Origin: Aureibaculum luteum
Lineage (GTDB): Bacteria; Bacteroidota; Bacteroidia; Flavobacteriales; Flavobacteriaceae
Direction: 5' to 3'
Length of the DNA: 64,000 nt
Assembly (NCBI RefSeq): GCF_003449015.1
Contig: NZ_QRGD01000001.1
Coordinates: forward strand, 310,001 to 374,000
The notes under the pieces are model-generated. The model saw only the letters and a list, made by a program, of their open reading frames with translations, ran no database searches and was not told the DNA's origin. Below are positions 28,714 to 37,275 of this stretch, one piece after another (position 1 is the stretch's first letter; every line of letters starts with the position of its first letter). Both the position numbers and the translations under genes were made by a program.

Positions 28714-30342
28714 ATGGCAAGCGGATTTTATAATGTACCCAAAGCAGTAAACGAACCTGTAAAAACTTATGCACCTAATAGCCCTGAAAAAAAGAGTTTA
28801 TTAGAGACTTATAAAAAAATGTACAATGAAAAAGTGGACATCCCCTTTTACATTGGAGGTAAAGAAATAAGAACAGGTAATACTGTATCTATTCACCCAC
28901 CTCATGACCACCAACATACTGTTGGGCACTATCATAAAGCAGAAAAATCACATGTTGAACAAGCAATTGCTAATGCACTTGAAGCTCGTGAAGCTTGGTC
29001 TAAAACACCATGGGAACACCGTGCTGCTATCTTTTTAAAAGCAGCTGAACTACTTGCTGGACCTTATAGAGACAGAATGAATGCCTCGACAATGATATGT
29101 CAATCTAAAAACGTAATGCAAGCTGAAATTGATGCAGCTTGTGAAATGATAGATTTCTTTAAATTCAACGTTGAATTTATGACAGAAATTTATGCAAATC
29201 AGCCTATTTCAAGTCCTGGTATTTGGAACAGAATGGAATACAGACCATTAGAAGGCTTTACCTATGCAATCACTCCTTTTAATTTTACTTCTATTGCCGC
29301 CAACTTATGTGCAGCACCAGTTATGATGGGTAATGTTTGTGTTTGGAAACCTTCTGATCATCAAATATATTCTGCTCAAGTAATCGTAGAATTGTTTAAA
29401 GAAGCAGGTTTACCTGATGGCGTAATTAATGTAGTTTACGGAGATCCGGTTATGATTAGTGATACTATTTTAAACCATCGCGAGTTTTCTGGCATACACT
29501 TTACGGGTTCAACGCATGTTTTTAAAATGTTATGGAAACAAATTGGTGAAAATATTGGTAACTATAAAACCTATCCAAGAATTGTTGGTGAAACCGGAGG
29601 GAAAGATTTTATCTGGAGTCATCCATCTGCTGACGCAAAACAACTTGCTACTGCAATTACCAGAGGAGCATTTGAATACCAAGGTCAAAAATGTTCGGCA
29701 GCCTCTAGAGCTTACATCCCAAAAAGCTTATGGGCTGATGTTAAAAAATATGTAGTTACCGATTTAAAATCGATTAAAATGGGTAGCCCTGACGATACTT
29801 CTAATTTTGTAAATGCAGTAATCCACGAAGCTTCTTTTGATAAAATATCAAGCTTTATAGATCAAGCTAAACAAGATAAGGATGCTGAAATTGTAGCCGG
29901 TGGTAATCATGATAAATCAAAAGGTTATTTTATTGAGCCTACAGTTATTTTAGCCAAAGATGCAAAATACACTACCATGTGTACAGAATTATTTGGCCCT
30001 GTAATCACCATTTATGTCTATGAGGATAAAGATTGGAAGAATTCTTTAAAATTAGTTGATGAAACTTCTGAATATGCATTAACTGGAGCTATTTTCAGTG
30101 CAGATAGATATGTTATTGACTACGCCACAAATGCGTTAGAAAATGCTGCAGGTAATTTCTATATAAATGACAAACCAACAGGAGCTGTTGTCGGTCAACA
30201 ACCTTTTGGCGGAGCGAGAGCTTCAGGAACAAATGACAAAGCGGGTTCTATTTGGAATTTATTGCGTTGGGTGAGTAACCGTACCATTAAAGAGACTTTT
30301 GTAACGCCAACAGATTATAAATATCCTTTTTTAGGTGAGTAA
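28714..30342 (+). CDS. pruA: L-glutamate gamma-semialdehyde dehydrogenase (proline catabolism)
   Basis: This enzyme oxidises glutamate-5-semialdehyde (from proline) to glutamate with NAD+ in the cytosol. An upstream in-frame ATG at 28573 would add 47 hydrophobic, atypical residues. The ATG at 28714 gives 542 residues starting MASGFYNVPKAVNEP, which fits the family, and it follows a promoter box at 28668-28675. Diagnostic motifs are the catalytic Glu in VGETGGKDF, the catalytic Cys in YQGQKCSAASRAYIP, and GQQPFGGARASGTNDKAG at the C-terminal end. No proline dehydrogenase gene is adjacent. A terminator follows. Confidence 0.95.
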   Translation: MASGFYNVPKAVNEPVKTYAPNSPEKKSLLETYKKMYNEKVDIPFYIGGKEIRTGNTVSIHPPHDHQHTVGHYHKAEKSHVEQAIANALEAREAWSKTPWEHRAAIFLKAAELLAGPYRDRMNASTMICQSKNVMQAEIDAACEMIDFFKFNVEFMTEIYANQPISSPGIWNRMEYRPLEGFTYAITPFNFTSIAANLCAAPVMMGNVCVWKPSDHQIYSAQVIVELFKEAGLPDGVINVVYGDPVMISDTILNHREFSGIHFTGSTHVFKMLWKQIGENIGNYKTYPRIVGETGGKDFIWSHPSADAKQLATAITRGAFEYQGQKCSAASRAYIPKSLWADVKKYVVTDLKSIKMGSPDDTSNFVNAVIHEASFDKISSFIDQAKQDKDAEIVAGGNHDKSKGYFIEPTVILAKDAKYTTMCTELFGPVITIYVYEDKDWKNSLKLVDETSEYALTGAIFSADRYVIDYATNALENAAGNFYINDKPTGAVVGQQPFGGARASGTNDKAGSIWNLLRWVSNRTIKETFVTPTDYKYPFLGE

Positions 30343-30370
30343 ATCTAATCGCTTATAAAGCTTATATTCT

Positions 30371-30405
30371 AAAAACCCTTCATTAAAATTAAATGAAGGG
30401 TTTTT
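30371..30405 (+). terminator. Terminator after pruA
   Basis: AAAAACCCTTCATT and AATGAAGGGTTTTT form a strong stem with a short AT loop and a T run, 28 bases past the pruA stop. Confidence 0.9.
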
Positions 30406-30440
30406 CTTTATTATATATTTCAAATACAAGAAAAAACAGA

Positions 30441-30448
30441 TATTTTTG
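30441..30448 (+). promoter_or_regulatory. -7 box for the NHL-repeat protein
   Basis: TATTTTTG, an exact TAnnTTTG, 27 bases upstream of the start codon. Confidence 0.5.
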
Positions 30449-30475
30449 TTGCCTTAAATTTTAAAACACTTATAT

Positions 30476-31828
30476 ATGAAACATTTTTACTTTTTGATTT
30501 TATTATTATGCTTTCAATTCTCATTTTCGCAATATGGAAATGTTTCTACCATTGCCGGTAATGGTACACAGGGATATTCCGGAGACGGAGGTCCAGCTAC
30601 GTCAGCAGTCACTAACTTACCTTCAGATGTGGTTATAGATAATGCAGGTAATATTTATTTCTCTGAAATTACCAACTGTGTGGTTAGAAAAATAGCAACT
30701 GACGGTACTATTTCTACCGTTGCAGGTATTGTAGCTCAATGCAGCTTCAGCGGTGATACAGGATTGGCAACCGCGGCAAAATTAGATTTTCCTACAGGAC
30801 TAGCAGTAGATGCAAGCGGTAATCTTTTCATAGCCGATAGAGATAATCATAGAATAAGAAAAGTGGATACCAATGGAATTATTACAACGGTTGCCGGAAA
30901 TGGAACTAGTGGTGACGCAGGAGATGGCAGTGCAGCAACTTCTGCTGAATTAGATAGTCCGCAAGATATAGTTATTGATGTTGCTGGAAACATTTACATT
31001 TCAGATTGGCTAAATCATAAAATAAGAAAAGTGGATACTAGCGGAAATATTTCAACTTTCGCTGGGACAGGATCTAGTTCATTTTCTGGAGATGGAGGTC
31101 AGGCAACTGCTGCTCAATTAAAAAGCCCTGATGGTATTACCATTGATGCTGCTGGTAATATTTACTTTTCAGATAGAGGAAACGATAGAATTAGAAAAAT
31201 AGATACAAATGGTATTATAACCACGATTGCCGGGAATGGCGGATTTAATGCTTTTAGTGGTGATGGGGGGCCGGCAACTAGTGCCGAATTTAATGACCCA
31301 AATGGGATTGACATTGACGCAAGTGGAAACATCTATATTGTTGATAGAGACAATCATAGAGTTAGAAAAATAACTACTGATGGCATAATCAATACAATCG
31401 TTGGTACAGGTAGTACTGGTTTTTCTGGTGGTGGATTTAATGGAGATGGTCAATTAGGAACAGCAACAATAATTAACAAACCTACGGGTGTAGCTGTTGA
31501 TAATGATGGAAATGTGATTTTTGCTGATTATAACAATCAAAGAATTAGAAATTTATCGGCTTCATCATTAGCAGTTAATAAATTTGTTTTAAACAAGGCT
31601 AAAATCTATCCAAATCCGAGTAAATCTAATGAAGAAATAACTATAGAAGGAACTGAATCTATTTCTAGTATTTTAGTTTATAATGCACTTGGAGAAGAAA
31701 TTAAAAGGATGAACCCTAATTCAAACACCCACAAACTAAACGTGAAAAATATTAACTCAGGCATTTATTTCATAAAATTAACAACCACAACAAAAAATAT
31801 AATTACCAGAAAGCTAATTATCAATTAA
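30476..31828 (+). CDS. Secreted NHL-repeat beta-propeller with type IX sorting signal
   Basis: A 450-residue secreted protein. After a signal peptide (about 1-18) come six NHL repeats, each with a GNIYFSDRGNDRIRKI-type blade and the linker GDGGPATSAEL. The C-terminal about 75 residues form a T9SS type A sorting domain (KIYPNPS, then IYFIKLTT and a KLIIN end). The propeller should bind a partner or ligand outside the cell. The repeats are alike at the DNA level too, so the propeller probably grew by duplication. No enzymatic motif is evident. Confidence 0.92.
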   Translation: MKHFYFLILLLCFQFSFSQYGNVSTIAGNGTQGYSGDGGPATSAVTNLPSDVVIDNAGNIYFSEITNCVVRKIATDGTISTVAGIVAQCSFSGDTGLATAAKLDFPTGLAVDASGNLFIADRDNHRIRKVDTNGIITTVAGNGTSGDAGDGSAATSAELDSPQDIVIDVAGNIYISDWLNHKIRKVDTSGNISTFAGTGSSSFSGDGGQATAAQLKSPDGITIDAAGNIYFSDRGNDRIRKIDTNGIITTIAGNGGFNAFSGDGGPATSAEFNDPNGIDIDASGNIYIVDRDNHRVRKITTDGIINTIVGTGSTGFSGGGFNGDGQLGTATIINKPTGVAVDNDGNVIFADYNNQRIRNLSASSLAVNKFVLNKAKIYPNPSKSNEEITIEGTESISSILVYNALGEEIKRMNPNSNTHKLNVKNINSGIYFIKLTTTTKNIITRKLIIN

Positions 31829-31844
31829 AGTAATTATAAATATA

Positions 31845-31870
31845 AAAACTCGTCAAATGGCGAGTTTTTT
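31845..31870. terminator. Terminator between convergent genes
   Basis: AAAACTCG, eight bases, then CGAGTTTT with a T run. It follows the NHL-repeat gene by 16 bases and abuts the stop codon of the convergent 59-residue gene. Confidence 0.8.
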
Positions 31871-32049
31871 TATACCCCTTTTAATTTATCTGCACCGTCT
31901 AGCAAACCAATCAATTCTTGTGGCTTATGTATTAAAACAGGTATATGTTGTGGACAGATATAAAATTTACTGTCTTGGTAATTAAATTTTGTAACTGGAA
32001 TTTCTTCAGAGGTCTTATTACAAACCAAACATGCTTTTACTTTACTCAT
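31870..32049 (-). CDS. 59-residue zinc-finger-like protein
   Basis: A short ORF starting ATG at 32047-32049 and ending at 31870. The product begins MSKVKACLVCNKTSEE. It carries CLVC (Cys7, Cys10) and, 22 residues on, CPQH (Cys32, His35), a plausible four-ligand zinc site. The tail (KPQELIGLLDGADKLKG) looks helical. There is no signal peptide. It lies between a terminator and an intergenic gap. I know of similar short flavobacterial proteins only by general pattern; its function is unknown. Confidence 0.65.
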   Translation of the reverse strand: MSKVKACLVCNKTSEEIPVTKFNYQDSKFYICPQHIPVLIHKPQELIGLLDGADKLKGV

Positions 32050-32237
32050 TATTATAAATTTACTTCAAAAGTATTTATTATTTATTTCTAAAAACATAAC
32101 AAATGTCATATAATTTCAAATCGATAATGAGGAGAAGTTTATCATATATAACGAAACACTTCAGATTTTGTTAGGTATTTAAATGAGAATTATTGGGTTA
32201 AATTAAATTAGTAATTTTAGGCTCTAAAGTCTTCTTA

Positions 32238-32822
32238 ATGAAAAATATAAAAGTAGTTTTACTTCTATTAGTAATTACCGGTATTTCCAACTCAACACAT
32301 GCACAAAAATCAATAAAATGTTTAATTGATACTTCTCTTGGCGAAATAGAAATTGAACTCTATCAAGACAAAGCACCTATTACAGTTCAAAATTTCTTAC
32401 AATATGTAGATAGTGCTACCTATAATAACAGTAGCTTTTTTAGAACCTGTACTAAAGAGAACGAAGTTGATAGAGAGATAAAAATTCAAGTAATTCAAGG
32501 TGGTACTATTCCTAAAAAGACCGTGCGAGCACCCATAAAAATTGAAACCACAGCAATAACTAAAATTTTACATAAAAACGGTACCATATCAATGGCAAGA
32601 AGCGAACCGGATAGTGCTACAAGTAGCTTTTTTATTTGTATAAATGATCAGCCTGAATTAGATTTTGGAGGAAAGAGAAATCCAGATGGACAAGGTTTTG
32701 CTGCATTTGGAGAAGTAACAAAGGGTATGGATATCGTTTTGAAAATCCAATCACAAAAAAACAAAAACCAACAACTTTTAGAACCAATACAAATTCACGC
32801 TATAACTAGAGTTACCAATTAA
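32238..32822 (+). CDS. Exported cyclophilin-type peptidyl-prolyl isomerase
   Basis: A 194-residue periplasmic protein (signal peptide about 1-22, ending THAQKS). The cyclophilin fold is evident: LGEIEIELYQDKAPITVQNF, SSFFRTC, VIQGGTIPKKT, GTISMARSEPDSATSSFFIC, and GFAAFGEVTKGMDIV. The catalytic Arg (in FFRT) and the Q-G pair are kept. It would speed cis/trans proline isomerisation of secreted proteins. Monocistronic. Confidence 0.92.
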   Translation: MKNIKVVLLLLVITGISNSTHAQKSIKCLIDTSLGEIEIELYQDKAPITVQNFLQYVDSATYNNSSFFRTCTKENEVDREIKIQVIQGGTIPKKTVRAPIKIETTAITKILHKNGTISMARSEPDSATSSFFICINDQPELDFGGKRNPDGQGFAAFGEVTKGMDIVLKIQSQKNKNQQLLEPIQIHAITRVTN

Positions 32823-32936
32823 AAACTAACTCTATTCTTTTATCATCATGCAATGCCATTATTTTATACTTTTACACCAGATTAAAGATTAAAATGGTAT
32901 TCTATATGACCAATAAAAAATTATAAATATTATCAA

Positions 32937-33539
32937 ATGAAAAAACTAGTCAATTACTTTTTACAAGGCTTATTATATATTGCCCCTTTGGGTATAACCG
33001 CTTATATTATATATGCTGTTTTCACTTTTTCGGACGGGCTATTACAAGATTTATTACTTAAATTTTTCGATATTAAAATTCCCGGATTAGGAGTTTTAAC
33101 ACTAATATTATTTTTAATCTTCGTAGGGTTTTTAGGTCGTACAATTATTGCGGATCCATTGCGAAAATTGTTTAAAAACCTGATTGAACGTGTTCCGTTG
33201 TTAAATTTTATCTACTCTGCTTTTAATGACTTATTTTCTGCTTTTGTAGGTAAGGAAAAGAAATTTAGCAAACCAGTACTAGTTAAAGTTAACTTGAATT
33301 CTGATTTAGAAAAATTAGGATTTATTACGGAAGAAAATTTAGAGCTATTAGGAGAAATGGATAAGGTTGCCGTCTATTTCCCTCATTCTTATAATTTTTC
33401 TGGTGAATTATTTATTGTACCTAGAGCCAATATCAAAACAGTTGATATAAATTCTAGTGATGTAATGAAGTTTGTAGTTTCTGCTGGATTAACGGGATGG
33501 AATAAAGATGAAGTTACTGAACATGAAGAGACAAATTAA
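32937..33539 (+). CDS. DUF502 membrane protein
   Basis: A 200-residue inner-membrane protein with two N-terminal helices (about 8-27 and 50-70) and a soluble C-terminal domain. It matches DUF502: the start YFLQGLLYIAPLGITAYIIY, the central GRTIIADPLRKLFKNLIERVPLLN-like block, then KPVLVKVNL and FPHSYNFSGELFIVPR. Function unknown. It precedes the Crp-type regulator by 19 bases and may be co-transcribed with it. Confidence 0.88.
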   Translation: MKKLVNYFLQGLLYIAPLGITAYIIYAVFTFSDGLLQDLLLKFFDIKIPGLGVLTLILFLIFVGFLGRTIIADPLRKLFKNLIERVPLLNFIYSAFNDLFSAFVGKEKKFSKPVLVKVNLNSDLEKLGFITEENLELLGEMDKVAVYFPHSYNFSGELFIVPRANIKTVDINSSDVMKFVVSAGLTGWNKDEVTEHEETN

Positions 33540-33558
33540 TCCTTAATAAAAGGTGAAA

Positions 33559-34152
33559 ATGAATACTTTTAATTTAAAAACATTCTTGACTTCAAATCTT
33601 GATATTGACAAAAAAGAAATTTTGTCAATAGTAGATAACTGCACCATTAAAAAGGTTAAAAAAAACGAGTTCTTATTACAAAAAAACGAACACTGTAAGC
33701 ATACCTTTTTTATAGAAAAAGGTCTATTGAGACAATATTCAATTGACGAAAAAGGCAAAGAGCACATACTTTCTTTTGCAGCCGAAAATTGGTTTGTAAC
33801 CGACAGAGAAAGTGCCTATTTTAATAGACCTTCTACCTATTACATCCAAGCATTGGAAGAAAGTCAAGTAGCAATGATAGATAAAAATTTCATTCAATTA
33901 CTTTCTGAGAAAATACCATCGTTTACAGATTTTAACAATAAATTACTACACAATCATATTCTTCATTTACAAAAAAGAATCAACTTATTACTTAGTGCTG
34001 CTGCGGAAGACAGGTATTTACAATTTGTTAAAATGTACCCAGATATTCTTTTGAGAGTTCCACAAACAATGATCGCCTCTTATTTAGGTATTACCCCAGA
34101 GAGCCTAAGCAGAGTCCGCAAAGAATTGGCTCATAAAAATTTTAAAGGGTAG
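33559..34152 (+). CDS. Crp/Fnr-family transcriptional regulator
   Basis: A 198-residue cytoplasmic regulator. A GTG at 33553 is two codons earlier, but the ATG at 33559 is the simpler start. The N-terminal part is a cyclic-nucleotide-binding beta-roll fold (KKNEFLLQKNEHCKHTFFIEKG-like). The C-terminal segment holds a helix-turn-helix (VPQTMIASYLGITPESLSRVRKEL). The nucleotide-binding Arg/Glu of true CAP are not evident, so the effector is unknown. It could control the downstream pirin gene, which follows by 66 bases. Confidence 0.87.
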   Translation: MNTFNLKTFLTSNLDIDKKEILSIVDNCTIKKVKKNEFLLQKNEHCKHTFFIEKGLLRQYSIDEKGKEHILSFAAENWFVTDRESAYFNRPSTYYIQALEESQVAMIDKNFIQLLSEKIPSFTDFNNKLLHNHILHLQKRINLLLSAAAEDRYLQFVKMYPDILLRVPQTMIASYLGITPESLSRVRKELAHKNFKG

Positions 34153-34191
34153 TTCTTATCATACATCAATGCACAGGTTTTTTACTCATTG

Positions 34192-34199
34192 TACATTTG
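34192..34199 (+). promoter_or_regulatory. -7 box that places the pirin start
   Basis: TACATTTG, an exact TAnnTTTG, lies 19 bases before the ATG at 34219. An in-frame TTG at 34189 would put the start upstream of this box and is unlikely. Confidence 0.5.
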
Positions 34200-34218
34200 T
34201 GGTATAAAATTAAATGAT

Positions 34219-35097
34219 ATGAAAACAAAAACAGTAGAATTAGTAGCAAGTCCAAAAGCTCCACATTTTGTTGGAGATGGCTTTCGTGTACATAACTTTA
34301 TCCCTAGTGGATTTAGACTTGACATGCAACGGATGAACCCGTTTATAATGTTAGATTACAATTCAACCTACCACTTCCCTCCTTCTAATAAACCAAAAGG
34401 GGTTGGTGTGCATCCTCATAGAGGTTTCGAAACCGTTACTATAGCCTATAAGGGCAAAGTAGCCCATCATGACAGCAGTGGTGGTGGCGGAGTTATAGAA
34501 GAAGGTGATGTGCAATGGATGACTGCAGCAAGTGGTGTGTTACATAAAGAATACCACGAAAAAGAATGGAGTAAAACGGGTGGCGATTTTCAAATGGTAC
34601 AACTATGGGTGAACTTGCCTAAAAAGAATAAAATGAGTACTCCAAAATACCAAGCTATAAAAAATGAAGCCATTAACTGTTTTCAATTAGAAAGTAATGC
34701 TGGACAAATTGAAGTAATTGCAGGTGAATATAAAGGTATTAAAGGAGCTGCTTCAACATTTACACCATTGCACATGTTTAATGCTAAACTGAACAAAGGT
34801 GGTAAGGCTGCATTTAATTTTCCAGCCAACTATAACACAGTATTACTTGTCGTGGAAGGTAATATATTAATAAATGGGAATGAAAAAACTCCAACAGACC
34901 ATCTAGCACTCATGGCGACCGATGGCGAAAATTTTGAGGTTGAAGCCACAGATGATGCTATTGTTTTAGTTTTAAGTGGAGAACCTATTGATGAACCTAT
35001 TGCCGCCCATGGTCCTTTTGTAATGAATACCAAAGAAGAGTTAATGGACGCCTTTAATGATTTTAATAATGGCAAGTTTGGCTATTTAGAAGATTAG
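34219..35097 (+). CDS. Pirin family protein
   Basis: A 292-residue two-cupin protein. The N-terminal cupin has the metal-ligand motifs GVHPHRGFETVTIAYKG and HHDSSGG, with GVIEEGDVQWMTAASGVLHKEYHE after them. The C-terminal pirin domain (about 175-275) is complete. Bacterial pirins bind Fe2+ or Mn2+; some degrade flavonols (quercetinase activity) and others regulate enzymes. Which applies here is unknown. The start at 34219 is preferred over a TTG ten codons upstream. It follows a Crp-type regulator. Confidence 0.9.
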   Translation: MKTKTVELVASPKAPHFVGDGFRVHNFIPSGFRLDMQRMNPFIMLDYNSTYHFPPSNKPKGVGVHPHRGFETVTIAYKGKVAHHDSSGGGGVIEEGDVQWMTAASGVLHKEYHEKEWSKTGGDFQMVQLWVNLPKKNKMSTPKYQAIKNEAINCFQLESNAGQIEVIAGEYKGIKGAASTFTPLHMFNAKLNKGGKAAFNFPANYNTVLLVVEGNILINGNEKTPTDHLALMATDGENFEVEATDDAIVLVLSGEPIDEPIAAHGPFVMNTKEELMDAFNDFNNGKFGYLED

Positions 35098-35130
35098 AAA
35101 TCTTTAATAATATATTATTAAAAATAAGAT

Positions 35131-35171
35131 GCCAGAAGTATCAGGTTTTACAACTTATGCTTCTGGTTTTC
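35131..35171. terminator. Hairpin between convergent pirin and rsmG genes
   Basis: CCAGAAG at 35132-35138 and CTTCTGG at 35160-35166, followed by TTTT. A moderate terminator. Confidence 0.55.
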
Positions 35172-35233
35172 TCATAGCAACTATAAATAAAAAGATTTTT
35201 AATTATCTCATAACAATTGGATCTTAATTATTT

Positions 35234-35863
35234 CTAAGGCTTATACTTCAATGGTAAATGCACCACTTTTTTGGTTTCAAAAAAGTCTTCTTTAAAATAA
35301 TCGGACAAGTTATAGGTAGTTGCTTTAGGAAAATTAGCTAACTCTTCAGTTAAATCGCCACCCTTTAAGTAAAGAATACCATTTTTAAGTTCGTGTCGCT
35401 GTTTTTTAGTTACCTTTTTACGGGTCCATTTTACAAAATCGTCCATATTAGTAACGGCACGGCTTACAATAAAATCGAATTCTCCTTTTACGCTTTCCGC
35501 TCTAATGTGTTGGGCTTTTACATTCTGAAGACCCAACGCCTTGGCTACTTCTTGTACTACTTTAATTTTTTTACCAATAGAGTCTACTAATAAAAATCGT
35601 GTTTCAGGAAACAAAATTGCAAGAGGAATTCCAGGAAAACCACCACCTGTACCTACATCTAAAATTTTTGATTTTGGCATAAAAGGCTGCACCTTAGCAA
35701 TACCCAAAGAATGAAGCACATGTCTTTCATACAAGGTTTCAATATCCTTTCTAGATATTACATTAATTTGTGCATTCCATAATGCATACAATTGCTCTAA
35801 TTGTTTAAACTGACTAATTTGCTCATCAGAAAGTTCCTTAAAATATGTCGAAATTATTTCCAT
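35234..35863 (-). CDS. rsmG: 16S rRNA (guanine527-N7)-methyltransferase
   Basis: RsmG uses SAM to methylate N7 of G527 in 16S rRNA. This 209-residue protein has the SAM motif ILDVGTGGGFPGIPLAILFP, the preceding LYERHVLHSLGI, and VSRAVTNMDDFVKW. The C-terminal half is shorter but complete (YLKGGDLTEELANF). The usual length is about 200-215 residues, which fits. The promoter box is at 35875-35882. Monocistronic and convergent with pirin. Confidence 0.95.
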   Translation of the reverse strand: MEIISTYFKELSDEQISQFKQLEQLYALWNAQINVISRKDIETLYERHVLHSLGIAKVQPFMPKSKILDVGTGGGFPGIPLAILFPETRFLLVDSIGKKIKVVQEVAKALGLQNVKAQHIRAESVKGEFDFIVSRAVTNMDDFVKWTRKKVTKKQRHELKNGILYLKGGDLTEELANFPKATTYNLSDYFKEDFFETKKVVHLPLKYKP

Positions 35864-35874
35864 AATATAAACGA

Positions 35875-35882
35875 CAAAGCTA
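35875..35882 (-). promoter_or_regulatory. -7 box for rsmG
   Basis: On the minus strand TAGCTTTG, an exact TAnnTTTG, 11 bases before the start codon, which implies a very short leader. Confidence 0.5.
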
Positions 35883-35944
35883 CCATCTTTTGTTAAATAT
35901 TTAACAATTCAACCCTAAAAACCTACAGAAAAACAAAAATTGCG

Positions 35945-35952
35945 TAAATTTG
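35945..35952 (+). promoter_or_regulatory. -7 box for the desaturase gene
   Basis: TAAATTTG, an exact TAnnTTTG, 25 bases before the start codon. Confidence 0.5.
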
Positions 35953-35977
35953 CAGTTCATTAAACTACCTAATACAC

Positions 35978-37072
35978 ATGTCTCAAACGACTATAAAATA
36001 TTCACGAGTAGATTCTGCGAAGTTTTTCAGGACGCTCAATAAGCGAATTAATACTTATTTTAAAGAAAAAAATATAAAAAAAACAGGAAACGTTCAATTA
36101 TACATTAAAACAGTTGTAATGTTTGTTTTGCTTATAGCTCCTTTGGTTTTAGTTCTTACCTTACCTATGGCTTGGTGGGCTCAAATTATTTGCATGATAG
36201 TTGTTGGCATTGGCATGGCTGGTGTTGGAATGAATGTAATGCATGATGCCAATCACGAATCTTTTTCTAGCAAAAAGTGGGTAAATAAATTAATGGGAAG
36301 TAGTATTTACATTCTTGCAGGTAATGATTACAATTGGAAAGTTCAACACAATGTACTACACCATACATATACAAATATTCAAGGACACGATGAGGATATT
36401 GATGCAGGTAGAATAATCCGTTTTTCAAAACATGCTAAATGGCATAGTTTTCATAAATATCAAAAATATTACGCCTTTTTTCTTTATGGATTATTAACCG
36501 TAAACTGGGCTATTACTACCGATTTTAAACAAACTTATCAATATTTAAAACGTAAGTTATCTTATGGAAAAATGCCAAATCCTGCTTCACAATGGACAAA
36601 ATTAATCATTGGTAAAATAATTTATTATGCCATTTGGGTAGCTCTACCATTATTTGTAGGCATCGTTTGGTGGAAAGTCCTTATCGGATTTCTTATTATG
36701 CATTACACGGCGGGTATTATTTTAAGTGTAATTTTTCAATTGGCACATGTTATGCCAAATACAGAAATGCCAATGCCAGATGAAGTAGGTAATATGAAAA
36801 ACACTTGGGCAATTCATCAATTATTTACAACATCTAATTTTGCTCCAAGAAACTGGTTAGTGCGTTTTTATACTGGTGGATTAAACTATCAAGTGGAGCA
36901 TCATTTATTCGCAAATATTAGTCATGTTCATTATAAAAAATTAGCTGAAATTGTAAAAAATACCGCTAAAGAATTTAGCCTTCCGTACAATGAGTATAAA
37001 ACTTTTAGAAGAGCTGTAATTGAACATTACAAGCAGCTAGAAGTCTTAGGAAAAAAACCTTCTATTGCTTAA
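35978..37072 (+). CDS. Membrane fatty-acid desaturase
   Basis: A 364-residue integral membrane di-iron enzyme that puts a double bond into acyl-lipid or acyl-CoA chains. Three histidine boxes are visible: HDANH (about 89-93), HNVLHHTYTN (about 124-133), and the terminal QVEHHLF (about 307). The last, with Gln in front, is typical of the front-end/delta-5/delta-6 type subfamily, although bacterial members vary in position. At least four helices surround the boxes. It is monocistronic with its own promoter and terminator, and could be cold-regulated. Confidence 0.93.
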   Translation: MSQTTIKYSRVDSAKFFRTLNKRINTYFKEKNIKKTGNVQLYIKTVVMFVLLIAPLVLVLTLPMAWWAQIICMIVVGIGMAGVGMNVMHDANHESFSSKKWVNKLMGSSIYILAGNDYNWKVQHNVLHHTYTNIQGHDEDIDAGRIIRFSKHAKWHSFHKYQKYYAFFLYGLLTVNWAITTDFKQTYQYLKRKLSYGKMPNPASQWTKLIIGKIIYYAIWVALPLFVGIVWWKVLIGFLIMHYTAGIILSVIFQLAHVMPNTEMPMPDEVGNMKNTWAIHQLFTTSNFAPRNWLVRFYTGGLNYQVEHHLFANISHVHYKKLAEIVKNTAKEFSLPYNEYKTFRRAVIEHYKQLEVLGKKPSIA

Positions 37073-37094
37073 ATAGATTTCACAAATAATTAAA

Positions 37095-37124
37095 AACTGC
37101 TGCGACATATCGCAGCTGTTTTTC
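37095..37124 (+). terminator. Terminator after the desaturase gene
   Basis: AACTGCTGCGA and TCGCAGCTGTT pair with one mismatch around a four-base loop, followed by a T run. Confidence 0.8.
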
Positions 37125-37221
37125 GTTATATTTCATACCAATATTCTATTCATCAATATTTTCACTATTATTAGTAATTAGTTTAAAATCTAACTTTTAG
37201 TTAATTAATAATTATTTAAGG

Positions 37222-37250
37222 TTGTTTCTACATTATTCTTTTTAATTTTG
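37222..37250 (+). promoter_or_regulatory. Promoter of the aminotransferase operon
   Basis: TTG at 37222-37224, 18 bases, then TAATTTTG at 37243-37250: a near-ideal Bacteroidota promoter, 26 bases before the start codon. Confidence 0.65.
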
Positions 37251-37275
37251 TTGTCTAAATATTTATCAAACAATT

